Part shown: positions 1 to 9,171 of the stretch, piece by piece
Numbering within the stretch: the stretch's first letter is position 1
Layout: each line of letters opens with the position of its first letter
NCBI GenBank assembly: GCA_004553595.1
Contig: SFKZ01000002.1
Coordinates: forward strand, 1 to 64,000
Direction of reading: 5' to 3'
DNA: 64,000 nt
Source of the DNA: Methanobrevibacter ruminantium
Lineage (GTDB): Archaea > Methanobacteriota > Methanobacteria > Methanobacteriales > Methanobacteriaceae
Program-made: the position numbers and the translations under genes
Notes under the pieces: generated by a model
What the model saw: the letters and a program-made list of their open reading frames with translations, nothing else
Told to the model about the DNA's origin: nothing
Database searches by the model: none

Positions 1-26
1 AGCTTCTGCCAGGATCAAACAGATTT
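1..26 (-). rRNA. 16S rRNA gene, 5' end only
   Basis: Read on the minus strand the first bases give TCTGTTTGATCCTGGCAGAA, which matches the conserved 5' end of archaeal 16S rRNA in Methanobrevibacter. Only the first two dozen bases are inside the window; the gene runs off the left edge. The mature 5' end is uncertain by a few bases. Confidence 0.85.
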
Positions 27-190
27 GACAGAATACACAAAATAAGTACAATAAAGACTTAGAAGTACACTAAAAAAATTAGACGAGATATTACACAAAA
101 TATTCAAATATTACATCACAGACATAACAATCAAATATCACCACATCTATTTAACCAACATCAAACACTAAGTTAAACTTAGGTTCTCAC

Positions 191-207
191 GAATATATAA
201 AAACATT
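191..207 (-). promoter_or_regulatory. probable TATA box of the rRNA operon
   Basis: On the minus strand this reads AATGTTTTTATATATTC, a good archaeal TATA element. It lies about 165 bases before the 16S 5' end, leaving room for a leader that could pair with sequence beyond the gene for processing. No other strong TATA element lies between it and the gene. Confidence 0.45.
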
Positions 208-1150
208 AATACGAGATTAATATTTATGATAATGAAATTTATAAACATTAATTTAGCCATATGTGGAAAAGCAGCCATCATAGTAATGTAAATACATATA
301 CTTAGACCAACGCCATAAACACATGGCACAACTATTAGTGAAAGTTACAACACTTACAAAAATAAAAATAAACTATTGCAAAAATTAATCTTTAATAATA
401 TTGAAAATGAATATATTTCATTTTTTAAAATAAGACTTAAATTAATAAAATTTTGAAGTTTAAGGATAAAATAAAAAGAAAAGATTTAGAAAATTTTAAA
501 AAAATTTCAGATCTTTAAAATAATTAGTTAAAAGAAGAAGAAAATAGGAAAAAAGTGAAAAATGTAAAAAAACTGAATGAATGAGAAAAAAGCTAAAAAA
601 TTCTTTAAATGATAAATAAGTTAAAAAAATATCTTTTTTTATAAAATAAACAATAAATTTTATTAGAAAAATAAAATAAATCGAAAATTTTCTGATAAAA
701 ATAAATACAAGTAAAAAAATTATTTATTTAATTAAAAAAATTGATAAATAACATCCATTTAAGAAAATAATAAAATTTATTCCTTTAAATCTAAAAAAAG
801 GAAAATTTTTATCAGATTAGAACTAAAAATTTCCAAGAAAAATACAATTTCTAATATTTTTATAGTTTACAAGAATAAGAACTAATATATAAATATAACT
901 ATTTTTTCTTATCTTTATTTAAAGAAATGAATTTTTCATTAAAATCCCTGAAAACTATTTTTGAAAAAAAGATCTTTAAGAATAAGGTAATTTAGGAATA
1001 ATACGGGAGATAATAAAATTAATATATTATATATTATAGGGATAATACTTTAGCTGAAAATGTATAAGTGAAAATGGCAATAATGTGGTGAAAAATATAA
1101 CAATAGTTAATTTAGTTGTGCTAAAAAAAAGAAAAAATTAAAAAATTAGG
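208..1150. other. AT-rich non-coding stretch
   Basis: About 0.94 kb between the rRNA promoter region and the end of mer. It is very AT-rich with many A and T runs. I found no ORF with a ribosome binding site, no RNA gene and no clear repeat. Confidence 0.6.
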
Positions 1151-1179
1151 AATTGTAGCTCCCTTAGAAGCTAGCAATT
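1151..1179 (-). terminator. hairpin terminator after mer
   Basis: AATTGTAGCT pairs with AGCTAGCAATT (one bulged G) across an 8-base loop. On the minus strand a run rich in T follows immediately. The stem overlaps the mer stop codon, a layout repeated at several other genes here. Confidence 0.5.
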
Positions 1180-2126
1180 ACTTCTCCTAATAATTTAATA
1201 GATTCTTCTACGTTTTTACCTACAGGGGATCCTGCTACGTATTGAGTTACACCCATTTCAGCTAAGCCTTCAATCTTAGGAATGAATTCATCAGGGGTAC
1301 CACATACGGAGAATGCATCGAGTGCTTCATCGGTTACAGCACCAATAGCTCCACCGAAGTCACCTTTAGCTAAGAATGCACCCATTTGTTCATTGAATCC
1401 TTCAGGTAATCCGTGTCTTGCAATTACTGGAGGTGGGGAACCTGCTGCAATAAATGCAACTACAATTTTAGCTGCGTTTTTAGCTGCTTCAGAGTCTGCA
1501 CCAATGGAAGTTGCAGTGTATGCACCTACATCAAATGCTTTGTCTCCACCTGCTGCTTCAATACCTTTTTTGATCATAGGCATAGCAGCTTCATAATCTT
1601 TAGGGTTGGAAGCGTTAATTAATACACCGTCAGCGATTTCACCAGCGGTTTCTAACATTTTAGGACCTTGTGCACCCATGTAAATAGGGATTGCATCTTG
1701 TACTTTTTTAGCTCCACCTAATGCTGCACCAGCTTCAGTTTTTCCACCGTCTAATAAGGTGTTAATGTCTGCAATAGCTGCTTTGATAGTGGATACAGGT
1801 TTTTCCCAAGCAATACCTAATGCGTCAAAGGTTGCTTTGTCACCAGGACCAATACCAAAGGTTGCTCTACCATTAGAGATTTCGTCGACAGTAGCAATTG
1901 CAGAAGCGGAAATTGCAGGGCTTCTTACGTATGGGTTGGTTACACCAGGACCCATTTTAATGGTTTCAGTGTTTGCTGCAATTAATGCTAAGGTTTCGTA
2001 TACGTTTTTGTTGTTGTAGTGGTCAGTGATCCATGCGTATTCAAAACCAACGTCTTCTGCTAATTTTACTAATCTTACGAGTTCATCTAACGGGATTTGA
2101 GGTACGAATTCTATACCAAATTTCAT
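1164..2126 (-). CDS. mer: F420-dependent methylenetetrahydromethanopterin reductase
   Basis: Mer reduces methylene-H4MPT to methyl-H4MPT with reduced F420, a core step of methanogenesis from CO2, in the cytoplasm. The 321-residue product begins MKFGIEFVPQIP and has the luciferase-like TIM-barrel pattern of the family, including GPGVTNPYVRSP near residue 60 and the glycine-rich ATFGIGPGD segment. Length is typical for Mer. The ATG at 2126 is chosen because GGTGAT lies four bases upstream; an upstream in-frame TTG/GTG would place the start inside that site. It is a single gene with its own TATA-like element and a terminator hairpin at its stop codon. Confidence 0.95.
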   Translation of the reverse strand: MKFGIEFVPQIPLDELVRLVKLAEDVGFEYAWITDHYNNKNVYETLALIAANTETIKMGPGVTNPYVRSPAISASAIATVDEISNGRATFGIGPGDKATFDALGIAWEKPVSTIKAAIADINTLLDGGKTEAGAALGGAKKVQDAIPIYMGAQGPKMLETAGEIADGVLINASNPKDYEAAMPMIKKGIEAAGGDKAFDVGAYTATSIGADSEAAKNAAKIVVAFIAAGSPPPVIARHGLPEGFNEQMGAFLAKGDFGGAIGAVTDEALDAFSVCGTPDEFIPKIEGLAEMGVTQYVAGSPVGKNVEESIKLLGEVIASF

Positions 2127-2194
2127 ATTTATCACCAATTTTTATTATGTTGTCTAGCTTATAAAGTATTTGTTATTTAAAAAATATAGAAAGA

Positions 2195-2205
2195 TTTATA
2201 TATTA
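2195..2205 (-). promoter_or_regulatory. TATA box of mer
   Basis: The minus strand reads TAATATATAAA here, about 70 bases before the mer start. A transcription start near 2170 would give a leader of about 45 bases. Inferred from position and sequence only. Confidence 0.4.
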
Positions 2206-2652
2206 AATAGGATTTGTTTATTTTTTTAATAAAAATATGAACAATTATAAAAAATTAATAAATTTTTATATACAAAATTAAATTATACTTGATAAATATT
2301 AAAAATAATATATAAGAAAATTAGTTATTAAAAAATTGATAAAACTTAATAAAATATTTAAAATAGATTAAATTTGTTATAAATTAATAAAACAAACAAT
2401 TATCTACTAAATAATGGAGATTAAAAAACAAATATTTAATTTTAATAGAATAGAACATTTAATATCATTCAAACAAAAATATCCAGATATTACTAAAAAT
2501 AAAAAAATAATATTTCTGATTGGATAAAAAAGTAATTTAAAAAAGTTATAAATAATAAATATGATATATTATAATAAGAAATTAATTAATGAAAATGTTA
2601 TAAAAAATTGATTAATTAAAATAAAATTATATTTATCAAAATAGGTTAAACA

Positions 2653-3741
2653 ATGGAAATTAGAGAATTAACAAAAGAAATAAGAGATAAATCACTTGAA
2701 TATGCTAAGCCAAAAGAACTGGATAGTCTTTCTGCAAGCTGGTATCAAGAGGATCTTTTATATTCTGGAAAAGGGAAAACCATATTCTTAATCCTACCTA
2801 CTCCTGGCTGTTCATGGGCACTTGGTCCGAGTGGAGGATGCACAATGTGCAGCTATATCTCAGATTGTTACCTTAAGCCAATTGAGAATTCCAAAATCAT
2901 TGAACTCTTTGAAAAGGAACTAAGCAAATGGGATTATAAGGAAGATTACGAAAATGGAGATAAAATAGCTATAAAACTCTTTGCATCAGGAAGCTTCTTG
3001 AATCCAGACGAAGTTCCTAAAGAAGCTAGAGACTACGTTTTGAAAAAGTTAGCTGATATGGAAGAAATCAGTGAAATAGTTGTTGAATCCAGACCGGAAT
3101 ATGTTAAGGAAGATGTTTTAGATGAAATCTTCGAAATAATAGGGGATAAACTATTTGAAATCAGTATAGGTTTGGAAACTTCAAATGAAGAAACCAGATT
3201 GAATAAGATCAATAAGGGATTCAACAATAAAACCTTTGAAAAGGCAATAAATCTCATCAAAGAGTATAAAAACAAGCACAACATAAAATCTAAAGCTTAC
3301 ATATTTGTAAAACCTATATTGCTCTCTGAACAGGAAGCTATAAATGAGGCAATTGAAACCGCAAGCTACTGTGAAGACTTAGGAGTGGATAGAGTATCAT
3401 GCTGTCCAGCAACAATTCACAGAGGAACATTAATAGAAAGGCTTTGGAGAAGAGGATCATATAATCCTCCTTGGATTTGGTCAACTATTGAAGTAATCAA
3501 TACAATAAGGCAAAATGTAAAGATTCCTGCATTGATGGATACCTCAGGATTCGGTTCAAGAAGAGGTCCTTACAACTGTAAAAAATGCAATAAGGAATTG
3601 AAACACAGAATTATAGATTCCAACTTTGACCAAAGCCAAATTGAATATGATTGCGAATGCAAGAAGGAATGGGTTGCAGAAGTAAAATTCTCTGATTTGA
3701 ATAAGTCCAAGACCCCAATAAAACATTTGCCATTGTATTAA
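2653..3741 (+). CDS. archaeosine biosynthesis radical SAM protein RaSEA
   Basis: 362 residues matching the archaeal radical SAM family that works with archaeosine synthase ArcS on G15 of tRNA, converting the lysine adduct to archaeosine. The cluster-binding cysteines are Cys53, Cys63 and Cys66 (C-x9-C-x2-C, Elp3-like spacing) within PGCSWALGPSGGCTMCSY. A C-terminal zinc-ribbon-like segment has CKKC near residue 310 and DCEC near residue 336. It stands alone between AT-rich intergenic regions, so the function rests on family resemblance rather than on neighbours. Confidence 0.85.
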   Translation: MEIRELTKEIRDKSLEYAKPKELDSLSASWYQEDLLYSGKGKTIFLILPTPGCSWALGPSGGCTMCSYISDCYLKPIENSKIIELFEKELSKWDYKEDYENGDKIAIKLFASGSFLNPDEVPKEARDYVLKKLADMEEISEIVVESRPEYVKEDVLDEIFEIIGDKLFEISIGLETSNEETRLNKINKGFNNKTFEKAINLIKEYKNKHNIKSKAYIFVKPILLSEQEAINEAIETASYCEDLGVDRVSCCPATIHRGTLIERLWRRGSYNPPWIWSTIEVINTIRQNVKIPALMDTSGFGSRRGPYNCKKCNKELKHRIIDSNFDQSQIEYDCECKKEWVAEVKFSDLNKSKTPIKHLPLY

Positions 3742-3863
3742 ACAATATATATTTATAAATAATAAAACTAATAAAATTATTAAATAATTATGCATAATAT
3801 CTTATATGCATTAATATTTATCAAAGAGCAAAAATAATTAAAAACAAATAAGGAGGGAAGATT

Positions 3864-4355
3864 TTGCATAAACAAACTACAATAAGCATTATTGCAATTA
3901 TTTTAGGAATTCTTATCATTGCATTCCCAATGCTTGGAGTAATTGCAGCATCAGATATCCTTGGATTATCTGTTTTATTACTTGCAATCTTCTTATTAGC
4001 AAATGGTGTTAGTGAAGTGGAATACAACACAACCAGAGGATTGATTAATACAATCTTAGGAATATTAATGTTAATAATTAGTTTAGGTTTAATATTCAAC
4101 CCAAGCATATTTGCATTTTTAACTGCTTTGACAATTTACTTAGCAGGAATATTCTTAATCATAATAGGTTTAATAATCATTGTTGGAAACAGAGACAACA
4201 AATACGGATTCTGGATGGGAATATTAGGAATAGTTTTAGGTGTAATATACATTATCCTTGGAACTTACATTAATAATCCACTCATTCTTGGTTCATTAAT
4301 AGGAATCTGGTTATTGGTAACTGGAGTATTGAACTTATTAGATAATGGTTATTAA
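3864..4355 (+). CDS. DUF308/HdeD-like membrane protein
   Basis: 163 residues, almost entirely hydrophobic, with about six membrane segments in repeated pairs, as in DUF308 (HdeD-like) proteins. The start is a TTG at 3864, supported by AGGAGGG seven bases upstream; no in-frame ATG fits as well. A paralogue of similar length and layout lies at 12974-13492 on the other strand. Family members occur in stress-related contexts in bacteria, but no function can be read from this gene's surroundings. Confidence 0.75.
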   Translation: MHKQTTISIIAIILGILIIAFPMLGVIAASDILGLSVLLLAIFLLANGVSEVEYNTTRGLINTILGILMLIISLGLIFNPSIFAFLTALTIYLAGIFLIIIGLIIIVGNRDNKYGFWMGILGIVLGVIYIILGTYINNPLILGSLIGIWLLVTGVLNLLDNGY

Positions 4356-4519
4356 ATGTAGAATAAATAATAAAAAATATTATTTATTCCCTTTACTATT
4401 TTTTAAAAAACATAATAATACAATAATTATAAACTACATATTATTTTTATAAAACAATAATTCTAAAAAAAAAAATAATTCTATTTTTAAATAATAAATT
4501 ACTTTTAGGAAAATATACT

Positions 4520-5818
4520 ATGATAGCGATTAGTGCCGACTTTGACCCAGTTCACAAAGGACATGAGGAATTGATTAGAAAAGCGCGTGAAATAGCTGAT
4601 GAGAAAGACATTGAACTAGCCATTTATATGAATAAGGGCTACAGTGCAAATCATGCTCCTTTTTTCACACCTTTTGAAGCAAGGAAGGAAATGGCTCTTG
4701 CATTAGGTGCAGATAAGGTAATTGGAGTTGAAGGATTACATCATAGACTCATCTTATCATACAGCGTACCTATTAGACTTGCTAAAATGCATAAAGATGG
4801 CGTGACAGATTACATTACCGCTGCAGACATCAGTTTGGATGAAGTGAAAAAATATGCTGAAAGATTCATTCAAGAAGGCAGTTTCCTTGGAATGCCACAA
4901 GATTTCCCTAACAGAAATGTAATCAGATGGTATGCGATAAATGAATTCCTATCAAAAAGGTTCAATAGAAAGATTGATTTCCACCTTATTCCAGAGCTCA
5001 CACAACCTAAAAAGGTTTCTGGAAGATTCATTAGAAAGGAAATCCTAAAAAACGATTTGGTTATCAGTAAAGATATAAGAAAATTGCTTCCTAAAACAAC
5101 AATTGAAATTTTGGAAAGGGAAATTGAAAATGGTACAATCCCTGGAAAAAGGAACATGAAAGTGTTGAAGCATAAGATGAACACTTACTCCAGATCAAAC
5201 TTGACAAACATTGCTTATTTGAATGGTAAGGTAATCAATAGGATTGTTGAAGGAAGATTCTATAAGGACGATGAGGAATCCATTTGGGCAAGCTTTAGAA
5301 GAGCGGATTATGGTCCTGTAATGACCCGTCTTGCAGCATCATGTATTGAAGAGGAAGTTACAAAAGATGAAGTTCTGAAACTAATGAGACATTATGAAGA
5401 ACAAGGAGTCATTCCTGAAGAGCAGAATGTTGATAAAATCATTGAAAGGGCTTGGTATGTTGCTGAAGAAGTGGATAAGGGAGTTTCTGCAAAGGAAGCA
5501 AATGAAAAGTTCAGAACAAGAAAGGATTTGAAAGTAAATCCTTTAATGACTCTTGAATCCGGCTTGAACCTCACTAAATTTGAAGCAAAAAAAGTTCACG
5601 AAGGACTTGAGGCAAAGATTTTTGTCGATAAGGATAATCAAATATCCTGTGAGATAAAGGAAAAGAAGATTAAGATAAAAACAAATTTAAAGCTCCCTTC
5701 AAAGGAAGTAACCTATTTAAGATACATTTTAGACTCCAGATACATTCCTGTAAGTGGAGAATTAATTAAAAATAAAAGAAATGATTGGAGAGTAAAAATT
5801 ACTATCCATGATTATTAA
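4520..5818 (+). CDS. HIGH-type nucleotidyltransferase family protein
   Basis: 432 residues. The N-terminal ~190 residues form a nucleotidyltransferase (cytidylyltransferase-like) fold, with HKGH at residues 12-15 and VSGRFIRKEI near residue 170 resembling the second nucleotide-binding motif. The remainder is basic and mixed helical without a motif I can name. The layout recalls TmcAL-type tRNA-modifying nucleotidyltransferases, but that is only a possibility. There is no operon partner: AT-rich gaps flank both sides and the next gene is on the opposite strand. Confidence 0.65.
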   Translation: MIAISADFDPVHKGHEELIRKAREIADEKDIELAIYMNKGYSANHAPFFTPFEARKEMALALGADKVIGVEGLHHRLILSYSVPIRLAKMHKDGVTDYITAADISLDEVKKYAERFIQEGSFLGMPQDFPNRNVIRWYAINEFLSKRFNRKIDFHLIPELTQPKKVSGRFIRKEILKNDLVISKDIRKLLPKTTIEILEREIENGTIPGKRNMKVLKHKMNTYSRSNLTNIAYLNGKVINRIVEGRFYKDDEESIWASFRRADYGPVMTRLAASCIEEEVTKDEVLKLMRHYEEQGVIPEEQNVDKIIERAWYVAEEVDKGVSAKEANEKFRTRKDLKVNPLMTLESGLNLTKFEAKKVHEGLEAKIFVDKDNQISCEIKEKKIKIKTNLKLPSKEVTYLRYILDSRYIPVSGELIKNKRNDWRVKITIHDY

Positions 5819-5841
5819 AAAAATAATGAATTAAAAAATAA

Positions 5842-5894
5842 TTAAATTATTAATGATTAAATTATTAATGATTAAATTATTAATGATTAAATTA
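5842..5894. repeat. three tandem 15-bp repeats
   Basis: The unit TTAAATTATTAATGA occurs three times head to tail (5842-5886) and decays in a fourth partial copy. It sits in the gap between two convergent genes. It is simple AT-rich sequence and may only reflect slippage. Confidence 0.8.
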
Positions 5895-5934
5895 TATGAC
5901 TAAATTATGAAAAATGATTGAAACAACAATCATT

Positions 5935-6741
5935 TTATTTTCTATTTTTCAGTTTTTCAAATTTTTCACGTGTAGCTAAAGCCATGATTTTAGACTTTCT
6001 CTTTTTGTCAACATCATCTAAAAATTCCAAGACTTCATTCAATTCCTCATATTTACGCTTAGCTTTTTTATTTGATGATGAAATGCGTGATTTTGAAGAA
6101 GTTTCAAAATCCCTATTTTCAGTCAAGGACAATATTTCCCATAAGTCTTCGCTAAGACCTAGTTTTTCTGCAGTTTCAAAAGTTTCTACAAGAAGTGCTG
6201 AAACGCCTTTTGTATAGGAACTTCTAAGGATCTTCAATTTGGAAACATCCCCAATTTCATCACTGACAACATTTATATTGACATTTATATCACTATGAGA
6301 CTCATTATTGTTAATGAAATCTCTCATGCTTTTGACGAAACTTTCAGCTTTTCTTCCTGAGAAATAAAGATTCAATTCCTCTGAACTAACTCTTCCCATA
6401 ATAGCCGAATCAATGAAATGCTCATCGGTTAAATAATTTTCAATTTGCTTTGCTGTATTTGGAGATATGTTGTTAAAGTCCAGGAAAATTCCATCTGTCA
6501 ATGAGCCATACTTCAATGCAATAGCCAATGCACTTTGAGGGCTGTTTGCTGAAATTAAAATATCAGATTGGCGAGCAACCTCTTCAAAACTATCTAAAAC
6601 AGCCAAATTAAATGATTTAACTAATTCCTTTGTCTTTTTTGATCTACCTTCAGTAGAAGTTAAAGCCTCAAAACCATAGGATAAGAGTATTTTTGATAAA
6701 GTGTATGAAACTTCACCGAATCCTATAAATCCAAATTTCAT
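5935..6741 (-). CDS. NAD(P)-binding 6-phosphogluconate dehydrogenase-like protein
   Basis: 268 residues. The N-terminus MKFGFIGFGEVS has the GxGxxx Rossmann motif of the 6-phosphogluconate/3-hydroxyisobutyrate dehydrogenase family. The C-terminal half, with KILRSSYTKGVSALLVE, matches the helical DUF1932-type domain often fused to it. The tail is unusually lysine-rich. The ATG at 6741 has GGGGGT upstream. The substrate is unknown. The DUF89 gene lies just upstream on the same strand, separated by about 57 bases. Confidence 0.7.
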   Translation of the reverse strand: MKFGFIGFGEVSYTLSKILLSYGFEALTSTEGRSKKTKELVKSFNLAVLDSFEEVARQSDILISANSPQSALAIALKYGSLTDGIFLDFNNISPNTAKQIENYLTDEHFIDSAIMGRVSSEELNLYFSGRKAESFVKSMRDFINNNESHSDINVNINVVSDEIGDVSKLKILRSSYTKGVSALLVETFETAEKLGLSEDLWEILSLTENRDFETSSKSRISSSNKKAKRKYEELNEVLEFLDDVDKKRKSKIMALATREKFEKLKNRK

Positions 6742-6798
6742 AATTAACCCCCAATTTTATTATTTTCCAAATCGTCTAACAATTTAATATACTAATAA

Positions 6799-7659
6799 TT
6801 ATAATGTAGTCAAGATATGGGAACCTTCAGCAAGCCCCAATTCCTTAGAGATTGAAGAACATTTTGTACAAAGCAATACAAATATATCCTGTCCTTCCAG
6901 GTTCATTTCTGTCAATCCTTCAAAATTGCCCATTCCCTTAGAGATTACAAATGGGGAATCCAAAAGGATTTCCTTAAACTCATCTGAAATCATTGATTCC
7001 ACAACGCCTACAGAATCAGAGCCTGTAGTGATTAAAGTTGCAACTTCATCGAGACCTGCTTCCAATGCCTCTTTCATGCAGGCATCGTTTAAGATAGGCT
7101 TTTCCTTGACTGCCACAGTAATGTCAACATCATATTCCTTTATTTTTTCAAGAAGGAACTTGTCAAAGACAATTTCTCCAGTGTTATCCACCAAATAGAG
7201 AACCTTATCATACTTTCTTAAAGCATCTTCAAACTCATTTATCTTGTTTATGACCAGTTCTTTCTTTAATCCTTCTGAAATCATAGATTCAAATTCTGTA
7301 TCCAAGCCAAATGTGCCAAAATCAAGAATGTTCCCCACAATAGCTACCTTAACATAGGTTTCCAAACTATTGTCTTCCTTTAAGATTTCCCTAACTTTAG
7401 GCACTAAGGACAATGCAATCTCATTTCCTTCCTTCTTTTGATTGTAATAAGGATCATAGCAACCAGTTTCCTTTTTAATGTATTGATGAATCCTTGTTCC
7501 AGTGGCATTTGAAGACAATTCCTTTGAGAAGTTTTCGCCTAGATAAGATAAGACATCTTGAATCAATTTGAATTTCAAATCCTCATCATCTGTAGATAAG
7601 TCAATAGCTTCCTTTGCTTGTCTTAAAAAACATGCCCCACATTCATAATAAACTTTAAT
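6799..7659 (-). CDS. DUF89 (ARMT1-like) damage-control phosphatase, probable ATT start
   Basis: About 286 residues of the archaeal DUF89 family, metal-dependent phosphatases thought to remove damaged or excess phosphometabolites. The motif VDNTGEIVFD near residue 158 supplies the metal-binding Asp/Asn, and SKGMGNFEG follows later. The family's N-terminal signature YYECGACFLRQ is encoded upstream of the first standard start codon, a TTG at 7578. In that frame the only plausible initiator is ATT at 7657-7659, three bases after GGTGAT, giving (M)KVYYECGACFLRQ. The usual family start is MK(I/V)YYEC, which agrees. A sequencing error at this codon is the main alternative. Confidence 0.75.
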   Translation of the reverse strand: MKVYYECGACFLRQAKEAIDLSTDDEDLKFKLIQDVLSYLGENFSKELSSNATGTRIHQYIKKETGCYDPYYNQKKEGNEIALSLVPKVREILKEDNSLETYVKVAIVGNILDFGTFGLDTEFESMISEGLKKELVINKINEFEDALRKYDKVLYLVDNTGEIVFDKFLLEKIKEYDVDITVAVKEKPILNDACMKEALEAGLDEVATLITTGSDSVGVVESMISDEFKEILLDSPFVISKGMGNFEGLTEMNLEGQDIFVLLCTKCSSISKELGLAEGSHILTTL

Positions 7660-7840
7660 ATTATCACCTGAAATAAAAAATAAATAATTAATAATATTCT
7701 AATTATATATTTATAAATTAAAATTATTAAAATTATTGAAAAAATAGTAAAAATATGTATGGAAAAAGAAAATAATAAAAAAATAGAGATAGATGAAAAT
7801 TTATGGAAATAGCTAAAAAGAAATATGAATAAAATATGCA

Positions 7841-8041
7841 TTATCCGCCATAAATAATTTGGATAAACTCTATCTCATCACCATCTTCGATTGTATCCTC
7901 TTCGATAACAATCTCACCATTCTTTTTGCTTACCATGGTTTCTGAAGATAAATCCAAATCATCCAATAAATCCTTAATAGTTAAATCGCCGTCAATTTCT
8001 CTCTCTTCCACTTTATCCTTGATTTTTAATGTAAAACTCAT
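7841..8041 (-). CDS. ubiquitin-like small archaeal modifier / sulfur carrier (MoaD/ThiS fold)
   Basis: 66 residues ending in a C-terminal Gly-Gly (IIYGG), as in MoaD, ThiS and SAMP proteins, which are adenylated and thiocarboxylated to carry sulfur or be attached to proteins. The acidic stretch DGDEIEFIQIIYGG is typical. GGTGAC precedes the ATG. It lies 124 bases downstream of the tRNA thiolase gene on the same strand, which suggests it supplies sulfur for tRNA 2-thiouridine formation. That pairing is inference. Confidence 0.8.
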   Translation of the reverse strand: MSFTLKIKDKVEEREIDGDLTIKDLLDDLDLSSETMVSKKNGEIVIEEDTIEDGDEIEFIQIIYGG

Positions 8042-8165
8042 AAAGTCACCTTATTTATTTTTTTATCCCTTCACTTTTAATATGTAAATCATAATATTTA
8101 AATTATAACAATTGTTAAAAAATATGGAAAATTATAAAAAAATTAAAAAAAAATGAAATGGAAAG

Positions 8166-9086
8166 TTATTTTCCCAATTCCTCTAGAAAAGTGCAAGCCC
8201 TGCATAATCTATTTGAAGATGGCTCTCCACAGCGTTCGCATCTGTCAAATTCATAATCATGAGCCATTTCGCTTCTGATTGCTGGCATTATCTTATCAAA
8301 TCCTCTAAGTGTGGAATACTTTATTGTTGGATGTTCCTTAACCAATTCATTTAAGATATTGGAAATTTCCATCCTGAATGATTCCTGTGCATACGGACAG
8401 CCTGCAAGGTGAATATCCAAACCTTTTGCAAGTGCATAAAGACCAATTTCCTTTTCAGGAATTTCTCTAAGTGGCTTGATTTTTACAGTGAACAAATCAC
8501 TGTTGGATTCTGTCTTAGGACCTATCTTTGCCAAGTTTTCAGTATTTCCTTCTAAATAATTCATTAGAATAGCTTGGGTTTCATCATCTAAATTATGACC
8601 TGTTGCAATCTTGGTTGCACCAAATTCCCTTGCAGCCCTATTGATAATCCATCTCCTGAATACACCGCAATAGGTACAGGATCCCCTATGGTTTTCCTTT
8701 TTCATTATCTCGTCCAAGTCAATGTCAAAGCATTCCTTAAATGAAACAACCTTATGTGGAATTCCAAGTCTCTCAGCATGTGCCTTAGCAATCTCTACTC
8801 CTTCCTCTCTGTAGCCTGCAATTCCTTCATCAATGGTTACAGCACATAATTCTATAATATGCCTTTTGACATATGAATTGAGAATTTCTAAAGTCACCAC
8901 ACTATCCTTCCCTCCAGACAATGCAACTAAAACCTTATCTCCCTTTTCGATAAAGTTTTCCTTCTTGATTGTTTGCTTGACCTTCTTTTCAATGCTTTCA
9001 ATAAAACAATCATTACATAAAGCCTGTCCGGAAGCTTTTCTCTTTATAATCACATTCGGATTTCCACATTTAGTACAAGATCCCAT
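8166..9086 (-). CDS. tRNA-5-methyluridine/uridine 2-sulfurtransferase, NcsA/TtuA type
   Basis: 306 residues of the PP-loop ATPase family TIGR00269. It has an N-terminal zinc finger (CTKCGN...CNDC), the PP-loop SGGKDS near residue 56, a likely [4Fe-4S]-binding set formed by CTYC and the Cys of AGCPYAQES, and a C-terminal zinc finger (CERCG...CRAC). These enzymes thiolate uridines of tRNA using a ubiquitin-like sulfur carrier, and a matching carrier gene lies immediately downstream. GGATGA precedes the ATG at 9086. Confidence 0.85.
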   Translation of the reverse strand: MGSCTKCGNPNVIIKRKASGQALCNDCFIESIEKKVKQTIKKENFIEKGDKVLVALSGGKDSVVTLEILNSYVKRHIIELCAVTIDEGIAGYREEGVEIAKAHAERLGIPHKVVSFKECFDIDLDEIMKKENHRGSCTYCGVFRRWIINRAAREFGATKIATGHNLDDETQAILMNYLEGNTENLAKIGPKTESNSDLFTVKIKPLREIPEKEIGLYALAKGLDIHLAGCPYAQESFRMEISNILNELVKEHPTIKYSTLRGFDKIMPAIRSEMAHDYEFDRCERCGEPSSNRLCRACTFLEELGK

Positions 9087-9171
9087 ATTAAAGTCATCCT
9101 TTTATAAAATAATAAAATAATTTTTTCTTTTTTGATTTATATAATATTTAACTAACTAATCGGTTTTTAAA

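Noticed and set aside
1282..1596. Long plus-strand ORFs antisense to mer
   Set aside because: Shadow of mer codon usage; the minus-strand product is a clear Mer.
2414..2527. 37-codon ORF starting MEIKKQIFNF in the mer-RaSEA gap
   Set aside because: No ribosome binding site, very AT-rich composition and no recognisable pattern; probably chance.
5842..5894. Tandem 15-bp repeats considered as a CRISPR fragment
   Set aside because: Units are contiguous with no spacers and are simple AT sequence.
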